64,000 nt of DNA from Enoplosus armatus. Lineage: Eukaryota > Chordata > Actinopteri > Centrarchiformes > Enoplosidae. The position numbers and the translations under genes are program-made. The DNA lies in the NCBI RefSeq assembly GCF_043641665.1, contig NC_092182.1:24160741-24224740 (forward strand), in the 5' to 3' direction. How positions within the stretch are numbered: position 1 is the stretch's first letter; every line of letters begins with the position of its first letter. Shown piece after piece: positions 22,101 to 33,141 of this stretch. The notes under the pieces are model-generated. The model did not search any database. It was not told the origin of the DNA and worked only from the letters and a program-made list of their open reading frames with translations.

Positions 22101-25100
22101 GCTTCCTGTCAGCTACAGCTGTCTGAATGTAAAGTGTGTGTGTGTGTGTGTGTGTGTTCCCACCACAGTGCTGAAGGACCTAGTGATGATCCCAGTTCAC
22201 ACCAAACCAGATGACTCGGAGAAGGAGCTGGACGAGCTCTACGATGTCTTCCAGCACGTCAAGAAGAAGTGGAAGACTGATGTGAGGACATGACAGCATC
22301 AGTGCACTGACTCAATCAAGTACAATCACACAATGATCTGATAGTGTTTACCAAACAAGGGTACATGGGTGGAGTAAAATTACAATTTGATTCGAAAAAT
22401 ACATCCAAATATCTGGTCAGCTACACACAGAAGGTTATGTGCTGTGATTGAGAGTGCGTGGAAACTAGTTTGCGAGTCAGCAGAGAAGTTGGGAGCTAAA
22501 ACTGACGGATAAATGGTTGAAATTGTTCGCTTGAAATAACTGATAAACACTTGGAATAGTTAGCATTGGATAAAAGTACTGGATAAATACTGAAAAAGCT
22601 TGGGGATAAATGGCTAAAAGGTCCATGTTCGGCCTCTCCAAGTGGTAGTATGAATGCAGACTTGACCAAACCGACCTAAACAGTTCAAAACGTCGACTTT
22701 CTAAATATATATATATGTATAAAAAGGTTGGGAACCACTCATCTAACGGCAAGGACATGAAAAAAATGTACACCTCTTTAATACTGTTAAACTAGTTCAG
22801 CCCAAGTCTCTGCTGTCTCACCCAGAATCAGCACACATTTAATTTGACTGCTGCACGTCTCTGAGTGTTGACGTTCTGCCACCTCTGTCCTCTAGAACGT
22901 GATGATCCTGGGCGACTTCAATGCGGACGGCTTGTACGTGTCCAAGAGGGACATGAAAAGCATCCGTATCCGTAGCGACGCAAACTTCCACTGGCTGATC
23001 GGAGATGATGTGGACACCACGGCAAGCAACCGAAACGACCACACATACGACAGGTAACAACGCACAAACGCCAGCGGTGGAAAACAGAATAGAATAAACA
23101 GAATATCATGAACTGTCCATTAATTATAAACAGTTCAAATGTAAATGCTGGGTAAATTGTAACAAATGGCTGTATTAGGATTTATCAAATCATTTAATAA
23201 CACTTTTAAGATTAATCATAGGCCATTAAAGGTCCCATATTATGCTCATTTCAGCTTCTCCACTAGAGAAGCTTCGCAAGATTCACAGTTAAAAAAAGTC
23301 CTTATATATCTCCTACTGGCCCTTCATGCAGCCCCTCAGTTCACCGTCTGTCTGAAACGAGTAGTTCGACATTTTGGGAAGTACACTATTTCCAGTTAGA
23401 TGAGAAGATCAATAAGTCTTTAATATCTGTCTGTTAAATATGGAGTTATTGTGAGCACAAAGACTATAAACAGCTGAACAGAGCCAGGCTACCTGTTTCC
23501 TCCTGTTCCCGGTCTTTATGCTAAGCTAAGCTATCTAACTCTGAGCAAGAATGCGAGTAAATGTATTTCCCAAAATGTCAAACTATTCCTTTTGCAGTTT
23601 CCTGAAATAAAGAGCAACAGTTCATTTTCAACTAAATTTGTGTATTTGTTTTGCCTCTACAACATTCATTTGTTTGTATTTTCTGTATTTAAACGTTTAA
23701 CTTTTTTGTTGCATTTATTATGTCTGCTACAAGGCGAGTTTCCCTTTAAGGGAGAGTACAGTAAAGGGAAGTATAACCTATAGTGTAGTGTGAACATCTC
23801 GAGACAGATTACATGAGAAATATGAGTAAAACATGTACTGTTTGTCTCTGTTCAGGATAGTGGTTTACGGACACGACATGCTCCAGGCTGTGGTACCAAA
23901 CTCTGCCAAACCCTTCAACTTCCAGAAGGCATATGGACTCAGTGACGAGCAGGTCTGTCGTTGTTTTCACGCCTGAAATGAATCATTGTGCTGTTCTTAA
24001 GAGCCTTAGTCTTAAAGTCTGACCTCAGTTTGGCGTCAGAGAGCAGATTATAAAATCACCAAATTCAAACAGGTTCTTCTCTCTTGGAAGCATGAATATA
24101 CTCAGCAGATGACTTGACATCTTGTGTGTGAGTGGACATTTTGGTGTACACACATTACGTTTTACACGGCGTACCTGTATGTAATGATCCTCTGGAGAGC
24201 ATGAAAATGTTCAGTAACTTTAATGGTAATCTGCCAATTGGATTTTATATATTAAACAATGAAAAGACCAAAACCAACAATGTGTGAGTCCTACCCATTG
24301 GACCCATTGGTCCTACTGAAGATGTAAATCTTAAAAAAAAAAAGGCTCATAAATATGTAGTTTCATTTTTAAAAAAAGCTCAATCATTTCCTAAAACAGC
24401 TGGTCACTGTAGTTTTTTTTAACAAACATTACTCAAACATGAGGAAATCGTTTATTTGTTAGATAGTAAAGAATTTATGATGTGGAAATTGGTTGCTAGG
24501 AGACATCTACAGCACTCTCCAATCAAAAGCAATTAACTATATAAACAGGAAGTCACAAGCTCACACGCATCACAAGCTAGCATAACTTCCAAAAATTAAA
24601 AGATATATCTTTTGTAGCTAGATGTAGGCATTACTTTGTTTTATTTATGTCTGCATACATGGAGAAATATACAAGCTGCCAGTGCTGGCCTCCATCAGGT
24701 GCCTACCCTGCTCCACCTCCCGTGCGACAGTGCTAACCACTGCACCACCATGCTGTAGTAAACACTTACTTTAGAAGTAGGCAAAGTTTGAACTTACGAA
24801 AAGCTGTTGCATCCGGCTCCTGGTTTGATTCAGTCCAACACAACTTGGTTCACACTGATCCAGAATTACGTAATAGCTCACAACTGACTATAGCTATTGT
24901 CAATCAGTAGATGACTGTGTATTTTCCAGGCTTTGAAAGTGAGCGACCATTACCCTGTGGAGGTGGAGATGAAGTCCATGAGTGCGACAACACATGAAGA
25001 GGATGGTAACCAGCACAATTATACTTACATACTTATTATTATATACTACTACTGCTATTAATAATAGCTGTACAATCAAGTTAGTTCCTGTTAAATGATG

Positions 25101-25886
25101 GTTGTTTTTGTTTTTTTTCATTTGTTATTTATTTATTTTTTTCTCCAGGCGACAGCTGAGAAATTCAGTTTGGCCCTCATGAGGACCATATTTCATAATT
25201 ATCAGATAAAGATCTCGTATTATTATTATATAAAAATTTCACAACTAAGCAGTACCAAGTCATAATTATAAGCTGAAGTCTCAGAGCTTCTGGTTCCAGT
25301 ATTACCAGTATAAGTGGTCCTTTTCTGTTACCAGGGAACAGTAGCTTCATGGAACTTCTGCTGGTTGCCTGGCAACTGTTCCTGGTCAACAAACTGCCCG
25401 GCAAAAAAATCCCCCTAACGGCAAATTATCATTTGTACACTTTGGTTTTTGTTTGGATTAAAGAAACGAGATATAACGTGTTAATTAGTGAGCTTTACAG
25501 GTGCTGGCAGGTGGATTTTGTTCCCCCAGTTCCAGGCTTTATGCTAAGCTAAGCTAACTGGCTCCTCGCTGTAGCCTTTTTATGGAGAGATATGAGGTGG
25601 TATTGATCTTGTTTGTGTATTTCCCAAAATGTTGAACTGCTCCTTTAAGAATCTGCCTTCCTAACCAGTGCTGATGTAGAGTTGCAGGTCTCAGTGGATT
25701 ATGTGGTTTCTCTCTGCAGGTCTGAAACAGCAGTATCAGTCAGTACCACCGAGGCCTGTGGTCGTGGACGAGGATCTGCTGGAGCTGAAGAGAGGAAACC
25801 TGCTGCTGGAGAGGGAGAAGCTCAGCCTGGAGATCCAGATCCTCCGGGTGAAGATGGCCAAGATGAACAGCTTCGATGAAGTTTAA
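19113..25886 (+). CDS. dnase1l4: DNase I-like endonuclease (Dnase1l4-like) with C-terminal coiled coil
   Basis: A predicted Mg/Ca-dependent endonuclease of the DNase I fold, 326 aa. Coding exons: 19113-19193, 20398-20486, 21098-21184, 21812-21924, 22169-22281, 22896-23053, 23856-23952, 24930-25005, 25720-25886; they sum to 981 bases in frame. The active-site set is present: E39 (ILEVVD), H134 (IPVHT), D168 with N170 (LGDFNAD) and the SDH motif with H253 (VSDHYPVE). Domain length and SSRLGRTRYKEQF are typical. Unlike secreted DNases it starts directly at MKIASFNIQRFG, with a good CCACC context and an acceptor 5 bases upstream, so no signal peptide. The disulfide cysteines of the NADC and CAYDR motifs are replaced (NADG, HTYDR); C120 is the only Cys. 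The last exon adds 54 residues with a heptad-like LLELKRGNLLLEREKLSLEI stretch. The symbol rests on remembered family likeness. Confidence 0.85.
19211..19239. repeat. (CA)n downstream of DNase first donor
   Basis: A pure CA run starting 17 bases after the 5' splice site at 19194. Confidence 0.95.
20330..20374. repeat. Short 11-bp tandem repeat upstream of a DNase exon
   Basis: Four copies of 'tcacactgatg/tcacactgagg' end about 25 bases before the acceptor at 20397. Confidence 0.8.
20670..20950 (+). repeat. Dispersed teleost repeat, family C
   Basis: Hallmark blocks: 'aggatgctaacatgctcac', 'acaaagtacagctgaggctg', 'gatgatggcgctacatt', 'aattcatcctgaggggaac', 'ccaaatttcatggcaatcca'. Other pieces lie at 35700, 53040 (inverse), 54400 and possibly 43050. 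It sits in the intron between 20486 and 21098. Confidence 0.65.
21783..21810. repeat. (TG)n directly at a DNase 3' splice site
   Basis: A run of TG with one TA interruption leads straight into the TAG acceptor at 21809-21811; there is no polypyrimidine tract. Confidence 0.9.
22134..22157. repeat. (GT)n close to a DNase 3' splice site
   Basis: A pure GT run separated from the acceptor at 22168 by TTCCCACCAC only. Confidence 0.9.
23221..23345 (+). repeat. 'Aaggtcccatatt' repeat, fragment (family D)
   Basis: It starts 'taaaggtcccatattatgct', a common fish repeat start, shared with 46725. Intronic. Confidence 0.5.
23347..23600. repeat. Family A MITE-like repeat in DNase intron
   Basis: The left arm 'tagttcgacattttgggaa' and right arm 'cccaaaatgtcaaactattc' are inverted copies; 'ctttatgctaagctaagct' lies in the middle. 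Confidence 0.7.
24000..24920. other. DNase intron, no exon recognised
   Basis: AT-rich intron between 23952 and 24930. It includes 'ctgcaccaccatgctg'-type low-copy sequence near 24740 but nothing I can name. Confidence 0.4.
25149..25159 (+). other. Possible alternative terminal coding exon of the DNase gene
   Basis: An acceptor (TTTTTTCTCCAG) precedes GCGACAGCTGA. Joined to the phase-1 donor at 25005 it gives Gly-Asp-Ser-stop, ending the DNase right after its domain (274 aa). That length resembles ordinary family members without the coiled-coil tail. Confidence 0.45.
25320..25650. repeat. Family A MITE-like repeat just upstream of the coiled-coil exon
   Basis: It holds 'tggttgcctggcaactgttc' (palindromic core), 'cgagatataacgtgttaatt', 'tttatgctaagctaagct' and the terminal 'tttcccaaaatgttgaactg'. 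It ends 70 bases before the last DNase coding exon. Confidence 0.7.
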
Positions 25887-26226
25887 GCGCAGGACAGCAG
25901 ATCCGTCCGAAACACCCAAAACGGCAATAAACTCCTTACCTTAACCCATTAGCTACAGAACCGTGTTCAGCTTGCTCACACCAGACACTAGCTGTTCACT
26001 GGACACTGCAGCTGTTCTGGGCTCGCACCATTGTACCTCCTGGATTGCTGCTCATATCTGATTTTCTGGGCGAGCGCTTGAATCTCTCACCAGTAAGAAC
26101 TGACAGAGATGAACAGTTTTCGGTTGGTTGGTTTTGACTTTTGACTGAATCAAGGTGTCACGTTGTCTGTCTTGTTTCCCCTATACACGTATGTGTAAAG
26201 TTATGCAGTGAGCTAAACACACTTCC

Positions 26227-26232
26227 AATAAA
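26227..26232 (+). terminator. Poly(A) signal of the DNase gene
   Basis: AATAAA lies 341 bases after the stop codon; an earlier AATAAA is at 25926. It precedes TTTTGTTGCCTTTTCGG, a plausible GU-rich downstream element. Confidence 0.5.
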
Positions 26233-26809
26233 GGTTTAAGACAGCTTTTGTTGCCTTTTCGGTTTTTACTGGAAGAAATTGTGAAACTGTGAAAACAGTA
26301 TTGGACAACAAATTCAAGACGGTGCTTAGAAAAGAGAAAACGACAAGATCTCATAAAGAGTTAGTGGACAGGTAATGTAAAAATGAATTAGTACAGTAAC
26401 AAGGAAACTGGATTCACAAATGCTACACTTGCCAAAAACTATTAAAAACACAGGAAAAAGCCTTACGGTCACACAGGTTTCAATGTACTCAAAGAATCAT
26501 TCATATGTGCTTCTGTAAAGACTATTTATCCAGAAACCTAATCATGTTGTAAAAATAAACTCATCACAAGTAACCTCTTCAACTCTTAAAGCTATACTGC
26601 ATTATACTGAGAGGTGTTTCTAACATTCAGTCTAGCCTCAAAAAATACAATTTAACAGCAGCACAGATAAATGTTTGTTAGGCCTCAAGGATACCCATTA
26701 CCTTCAAACCAAGAACGTTTTACACACACGAAAGTCTGACGTGTCTTATTAATACAACTGTTGTTTGACAGTAGACAGAAGTTGTTGATCACAAACAAGT
26801 TTCTCTATA

Positions 26810-27027
26810 CAGTGCATCCGGAAAGTATTCACAGCGCTTCACTTTTTCCACATTTTGTTATGTTGCAGCCTTATACCAAAATGGATTAAATTCATTTTTT
26901 TCCTCAAAATTCTACACACAACACCCCATAATGACAACGTGAAAAAAGTTTTTTTGAGATTTTTGCAAATTTATTAAAAATAAAAAACCTGAGAAATCAC
27001 ATGTACATAAGTATTCACAGCCTTTGC
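26810..27027 (+). repeat. Left terminal inverted repeat of the Tc1-like element
   Basis: It begins CAGTGCATCCGGAAAGTATT and ends with the inner repeat ATAAGTATTCACAGCCTTTG. Confidence 0.95.
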
Positions 27028-28068
27028 TCAATACTTTGTTGATGCACCTTTGGCAGCAATTACAGCCTCAAGTCTTTTTGAATATGATGCCACAAGCTTG
27101 GCACACCTATCTTTGGGCAGTTTCACCCATTCCTCTTTGCAGCACCTCTCAAGCTCCATCAGGTTGGATGGGAAGCGTCGGTGCACAGCCATTTTCAGAT
27201 CTCTCCAGAGATGTTCAATTGGATTCAAGTCTGGGCTCTGGCTGGGCCACTCAAGGACATTCACAGAGTTGTCCTGAAGCCACTCCTTTGATATCTTGGC
27301 TGTGTGCTTAGGGTCGTTGTCCTGCTGAAAGATAAACCGTCGCCCCAGTCTGAGGTCAAGAGCGCTCTGGAGCAGGTTTTCATCCAGGATGTCTCTGTAC
27401 TTTGCTGCATTCATCTTTCCCTCTATCCTGACTAGTCTCCCAGTTCCTGCCGCTGAAAAACATCCCCACAGCATGATGCTGCCACCACCATGCTTCACTG
27501 TAGGGATGGTATTGGCCTGGTGATGAGCGGTGCCTGGTTTCCTCCAAACGTGACGCCTGGCATTCACACCAAAGAGTTCAATCTTTGTCTCATCAGACCA
27601 GAGAATTTTGTTTCTCATGGTCTGAGAGTCCTTCAGGTGCCTTTTGGCAAACTCCAGGCGGGCTGCTATGTGCCTTTTACTAAGGAGTGGCTTCCGTCTG
27701 GCCACTCTACCATACAGGCCTGATTGGTGGATTGCTGCAGAGATGGTTGTCCTTCTGGAAGGTTCTCCTCTCTCCACAGAGGAACTCTGGAGCTCTGACA
27801 GAGTGACCATCGGGTTCTTGGTCACCTCCCTGACTAAGGCCCTTCTCCCCCGATTACTCAGTTTAGATGGCCGGCCAGCTCTAGGAAGAGTCCTGGTGGT
27901 TCCGAACTTTTTCCACTTACGGATGATGGAGGCCACTGTGCTCATTGGGACCTTCAAAGCAGCAGAAATTTTTCTGTAACCTTCCCCAGATTTGTGCCTC
28001 GAGACAATCCTGTCTCGGAGGTCTACAGACAATTCCTTTGACTTCATGCTTGGTTTGTGCTCTGACAT
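27028..28068 (-). CDS. Tc1-like DD34E transposase, uninterrupted (346 aa)
   Basis: A cut-and-paste transposase. The N-terminal paired-like DNA-binding region comprises a first helix-turn-helix at about residues 10-57 (GYRKISAALKVPMSTVASII), a GRPSKL hook at 65-70 and a second helix-turn-helix at about 75-125. The basic stretch RRKPLLSKRH at 124-133 is a likely nuclear localisation signal. The catalytic domain has D159 (LWSDETKIELFG), the Gly-rich box KHGGGSIMLWGC at 192-203, D250 (QQDNDPKHT) and E285 (SPDLNPIEHLW), with 34 residues between the last two. Length equals that of active relatives (about 340 aa) and no frameshift or stop is seen. The start MSEHKPSMKSKELS has the form usual in fish elements. 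Known activity cannot be judged from sequence alone. Confidence 0.96.
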   Translation of the reverse strand: MSEHKPSMKSKELSVDLRDRIVSRHKSGEGYRKISAALKVPMSTVASIIRKWKKFGTTRTLPRAGRPSKLSNRGRRALVREVTKNPMVTLSELQSSSVERGEPSRRTTISAAIHQSGLYGRVARRKPLLSKRHIAARLEFAKRHLKDSQTMRNKILWSDETKIELFGVNARRHVWRKPGTAHHQANTIPTVKHGGGSIMLWGCFSAAGTGRLVRIEGKMNAAKYRDILDENLLQSALDLRLGRRFIFQQDNDPKHTAKISKEWLQDNSVNVLEWPSQSPDLNPIEHLWRDLKMAVHRRFPSNLMELERCCKEEWVKLPKDRCAKLVASYSKRLEAVIAAKGASTKY

Positions 28069-28229
28069 GCACTGTCAACTGTGGGACCTTATATAGACAG
28101 GTGTGTGCCTTTCCAAATCATGTCCAATCAACTGAATTTACCACAGGTGGACTCCAATTAAGCTGCAGAAACATCTCAAGGATGATCAGTGGAAACAGGA
28201 TGCACCTGAGCTCAATTTTGAGCTTCATG

Positions 28230-28446
28230 GCAAAGGCTGTGAATACTTATGTACATGTGATTTCTTAGTTTTTTATTTTTAATAAATTTGCAAAAATTTC
28301 AAAAAAACTTTTTTCACATTGTCATTATGGGGTGTTGTGTGTAGAATTTTGAGGAAAAAAATTAATTTAATCCATTTTGGAATAAGGGTGTAACATAACA
28401 AAATGTGGAAAAAGTGAAGCGCCGTGAATACTTTCCGGATGCACTG
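28230..28446 (-). repeat. Right terminal inverted repeat of the Tc1-like element
   Basis: The reverse complement matches the left TIR over its whole length with scattered single-base differences (for example CACGGCG for CACAGCG). Confidence 0.95.
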
Positions 28447-28739
28447 TAAATTGATGATTTCAACCCGACTCAGGATCATGTTGTAACCAAAGTTGTGGTT
28501 TAATAACAGGGTTCGTACAGCTTTTTAAGCCAGGAGACAACAAAAAAACATGACGACAGGATTGTTTCATTTCAAATATTAAGACGTTTTTTGGTTTACG
28601 TGAGTGATTGTGTAGATGAAAGACCAGATAATTATTATTAGACATTTTCCAAACTTTCAAGGCTTTGTATGAATCCTTTAATGAGGCCTGAAACAGTTAA
28701 TAACTAACAACAAATTAACATCAACAAGCAGTAATTACA

Positions 28740-28750
28740 AAAACTTTATT
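28740..28750 (-). terminator. Probable poly(A) signal of tma7
   Basis: TTTATT on the plus strand reads AATAAA on the minus strand, about 440 bases after the tma7 stop. Confidence 0.5.
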
Positions 28751-29187
28751 AGCATCTCCCTCTTTACAATACAACAAAAATCTGAAGAAAAAGAACTTGG
28801 GGTGAGTTGTGTTTCTGATTAGTTAAAGTTTCACATGGATTTTTTCACGCTTTCCAGGAGCAGACCTTCATTTCTACACTGAGTTTGTTGGTCAGTGTGT
28901 GTGTGACTGAGTGAACTGTTCTCAACAACAAATATCACAGTGTGAAAACTCTAATTACATGTTATGATGTGGGTGCCTGAACTGACTGGCAACAGATGTT
29001 CTTGTCCTTGAAATTTAAAATTATTAAATGCATTTTCTGTACATTTTCACTGGTGGAGGAGTTTAACACCAGGGCAGGTTTTTTAGTTTGATGGAGTCCA
29101 TGTTTAACAGAGCAAAACTCTCACTCAGCGAGCATACAGACATCGCCGACACAGGACGCAAACAAACATTGTTGTCAGATTCAGACT

Positions 29188-31839
<2,652 letters not shown>

Positions 31840-32191
31840 GTTTAAAAGCCGTTACAGTAGTCTGAAGGAAAGAAATAAATGTATTTTCGTTGCGAAGATA
31901 GCCTGCTGTCTTTCTAATCCGCGCTGCTAGGACCCCAGTGAACTCTGAACCGGAAATAGAATGACCGTTTTGTGCCTGAACGTAAAGTCAGCCGGCTACT
32001 TGCAGTTTCATTTGACATCTGTTTGACATCAAGATGCTAACTACTTTGCGAAAAGAAACTGCACCCATGTAACATGTATGCTTTGACAACGTTGAAGAAA
32101 GTAGGTATATTTATTTTGATACCTTGTTATATTAGTGAAACTATCGCAGAATGTCACAGACTTTTGACACTACTAAAAAGTCAGTTTACAG
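31840..32191. promoter_or_regulatory. Bidirectional promoter region of tma7 and ccdc51
   Basis: Between the tma7 start and the ccdc51 leader lies an ETS/GABP-type site, ACCGGAAAT, at 31949-31957, typical of housekeeping bidirectional promoters. No TATA box was seen. A donor (ACAG followed by GTAACT) at 32191/32192 would make about 32000-32191 a noncoding first exon of ccdc51, spliced to an acceptor at 33051-33053. The transcription start is not determined. Confidence 0.45.
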
Positions 32192-32199
32192 GTAACTGT

Positions 32200-33050
32200 T
32201 AGCAACGTGGAGCTAAAAGCTAGCTAACTAGCTAGTTGGGAATAAAGCAGTTAAGTTATACTAATGACACCTCTTTTAACTTTATCTTCCTCCAGTCTGT
32301 CTGGGAATTCATTTGATATGTCAGTATTCGTTATAGTGATATGTTAGTAGTTTGCTTATGATGAGGACAGTCGGTGTGTATTGTGAAATCATTCATGCTG
32401 TATGTAAAGAGTGCATATTAGTCATATGCTCTTTCCCCCCAGGTTGTACATTTTGTGTCACTTAGATGTGTTTAGGAATTTGGCCAATCGTGGAATTTAA
32501 ATGTCACTAATTTATTTTAGTTGTGCGTTATGACACTTCATACAAATGTCACTTTTGCTTTCACAATGTTTTTTTCCTTTAATAAATGTTCACGAGTGCT
32601 TTGTTAACAGCCATTGGCTTGAATTGAATTATACATTTTAATGCTAATTTTGATTTGCATACTAAATTTATACAAGCTCTCAAATTTGTAGCAGTAACTT
32701 CATTATTTTTTTGGTAGTATAAATCAGAGCCCAACTGATAAATTGGCTGTATGGATATTCTCAGTCGATATTTGCTTATCATAAAAACATCAGTATAACA
32801 CACTGTTGCCACTTTATTAGGTGCACTTTAGAAAAAATCATCATTGCACTGCAGTCTTTTGAATTTTGAAGAATTCAAACCTTTGAAATTTAAAGCAGCT
32901 GGATTGCTGAGATACTGAGAAATACCATTGTAAGAAAAGCTGGACCCAGTTCAGTAGTCAGATCCCTTTGACACAGCAGATTGCCTCTAGCAGATTGTCT
33001 AGCAGATTGCCTGGAACCTCTGTAACTTGCGCAGTTTACCGTTGTTCTCA
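32200..33050 (+). other. Presumed first intron of ccdc51
   Basis: AT-rich, with no coding exon recognised. It ends in TTGTTCTCACAG, a good acceptor, before a leader exon 33054-33146 without upstream ATG. A short tandem 'cagattgcct/gcagattgtctag' repeat lies at about 32978-33012. Confidence 0.4.
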
Positions 33051-33141
33051 CAGGTGCCTGTTCCAGTGTTGGCTTTGTAGCTGCAGTGAAAGTGAAGCTT
33101 TGACAGTTTTCGAGCTGCACTTCTGTCTGCTGCTCTTCTCG

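Larger units (their letters stand above)
26810..28446 (-). mobile_element. Complete Tc1-like DNA transposon with ~217-bp TIRs
   Basis: The element is 1,637 bp with a TA duplication at 26808-26809 and 28447-28448. The left TIR 26810-27027 and right TIR 28230-28446 are nearly perfect inverted copies with only a handful of mismatches. Each TIR carries an outer and an inner direct repeat sharing 'aagtattcacagc' (IR/DR organisation as in Sleeping Beauty-type elements). The transposase gene on the minus strand fills the middle. It sits between the DNase 3' end and tma7. Confidence 0.95.

Noticed and set aside
24900..25121. Minus-strand 73-codon frame
   Set aside because: Antisense to the SDH-motif exon of the DNase gene and the adjacent AT-rich intron.
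27024..28268. Several plus-strand open frames across the Tc1 element
   Set aside because: They are antisense shadows of the transposase gene.
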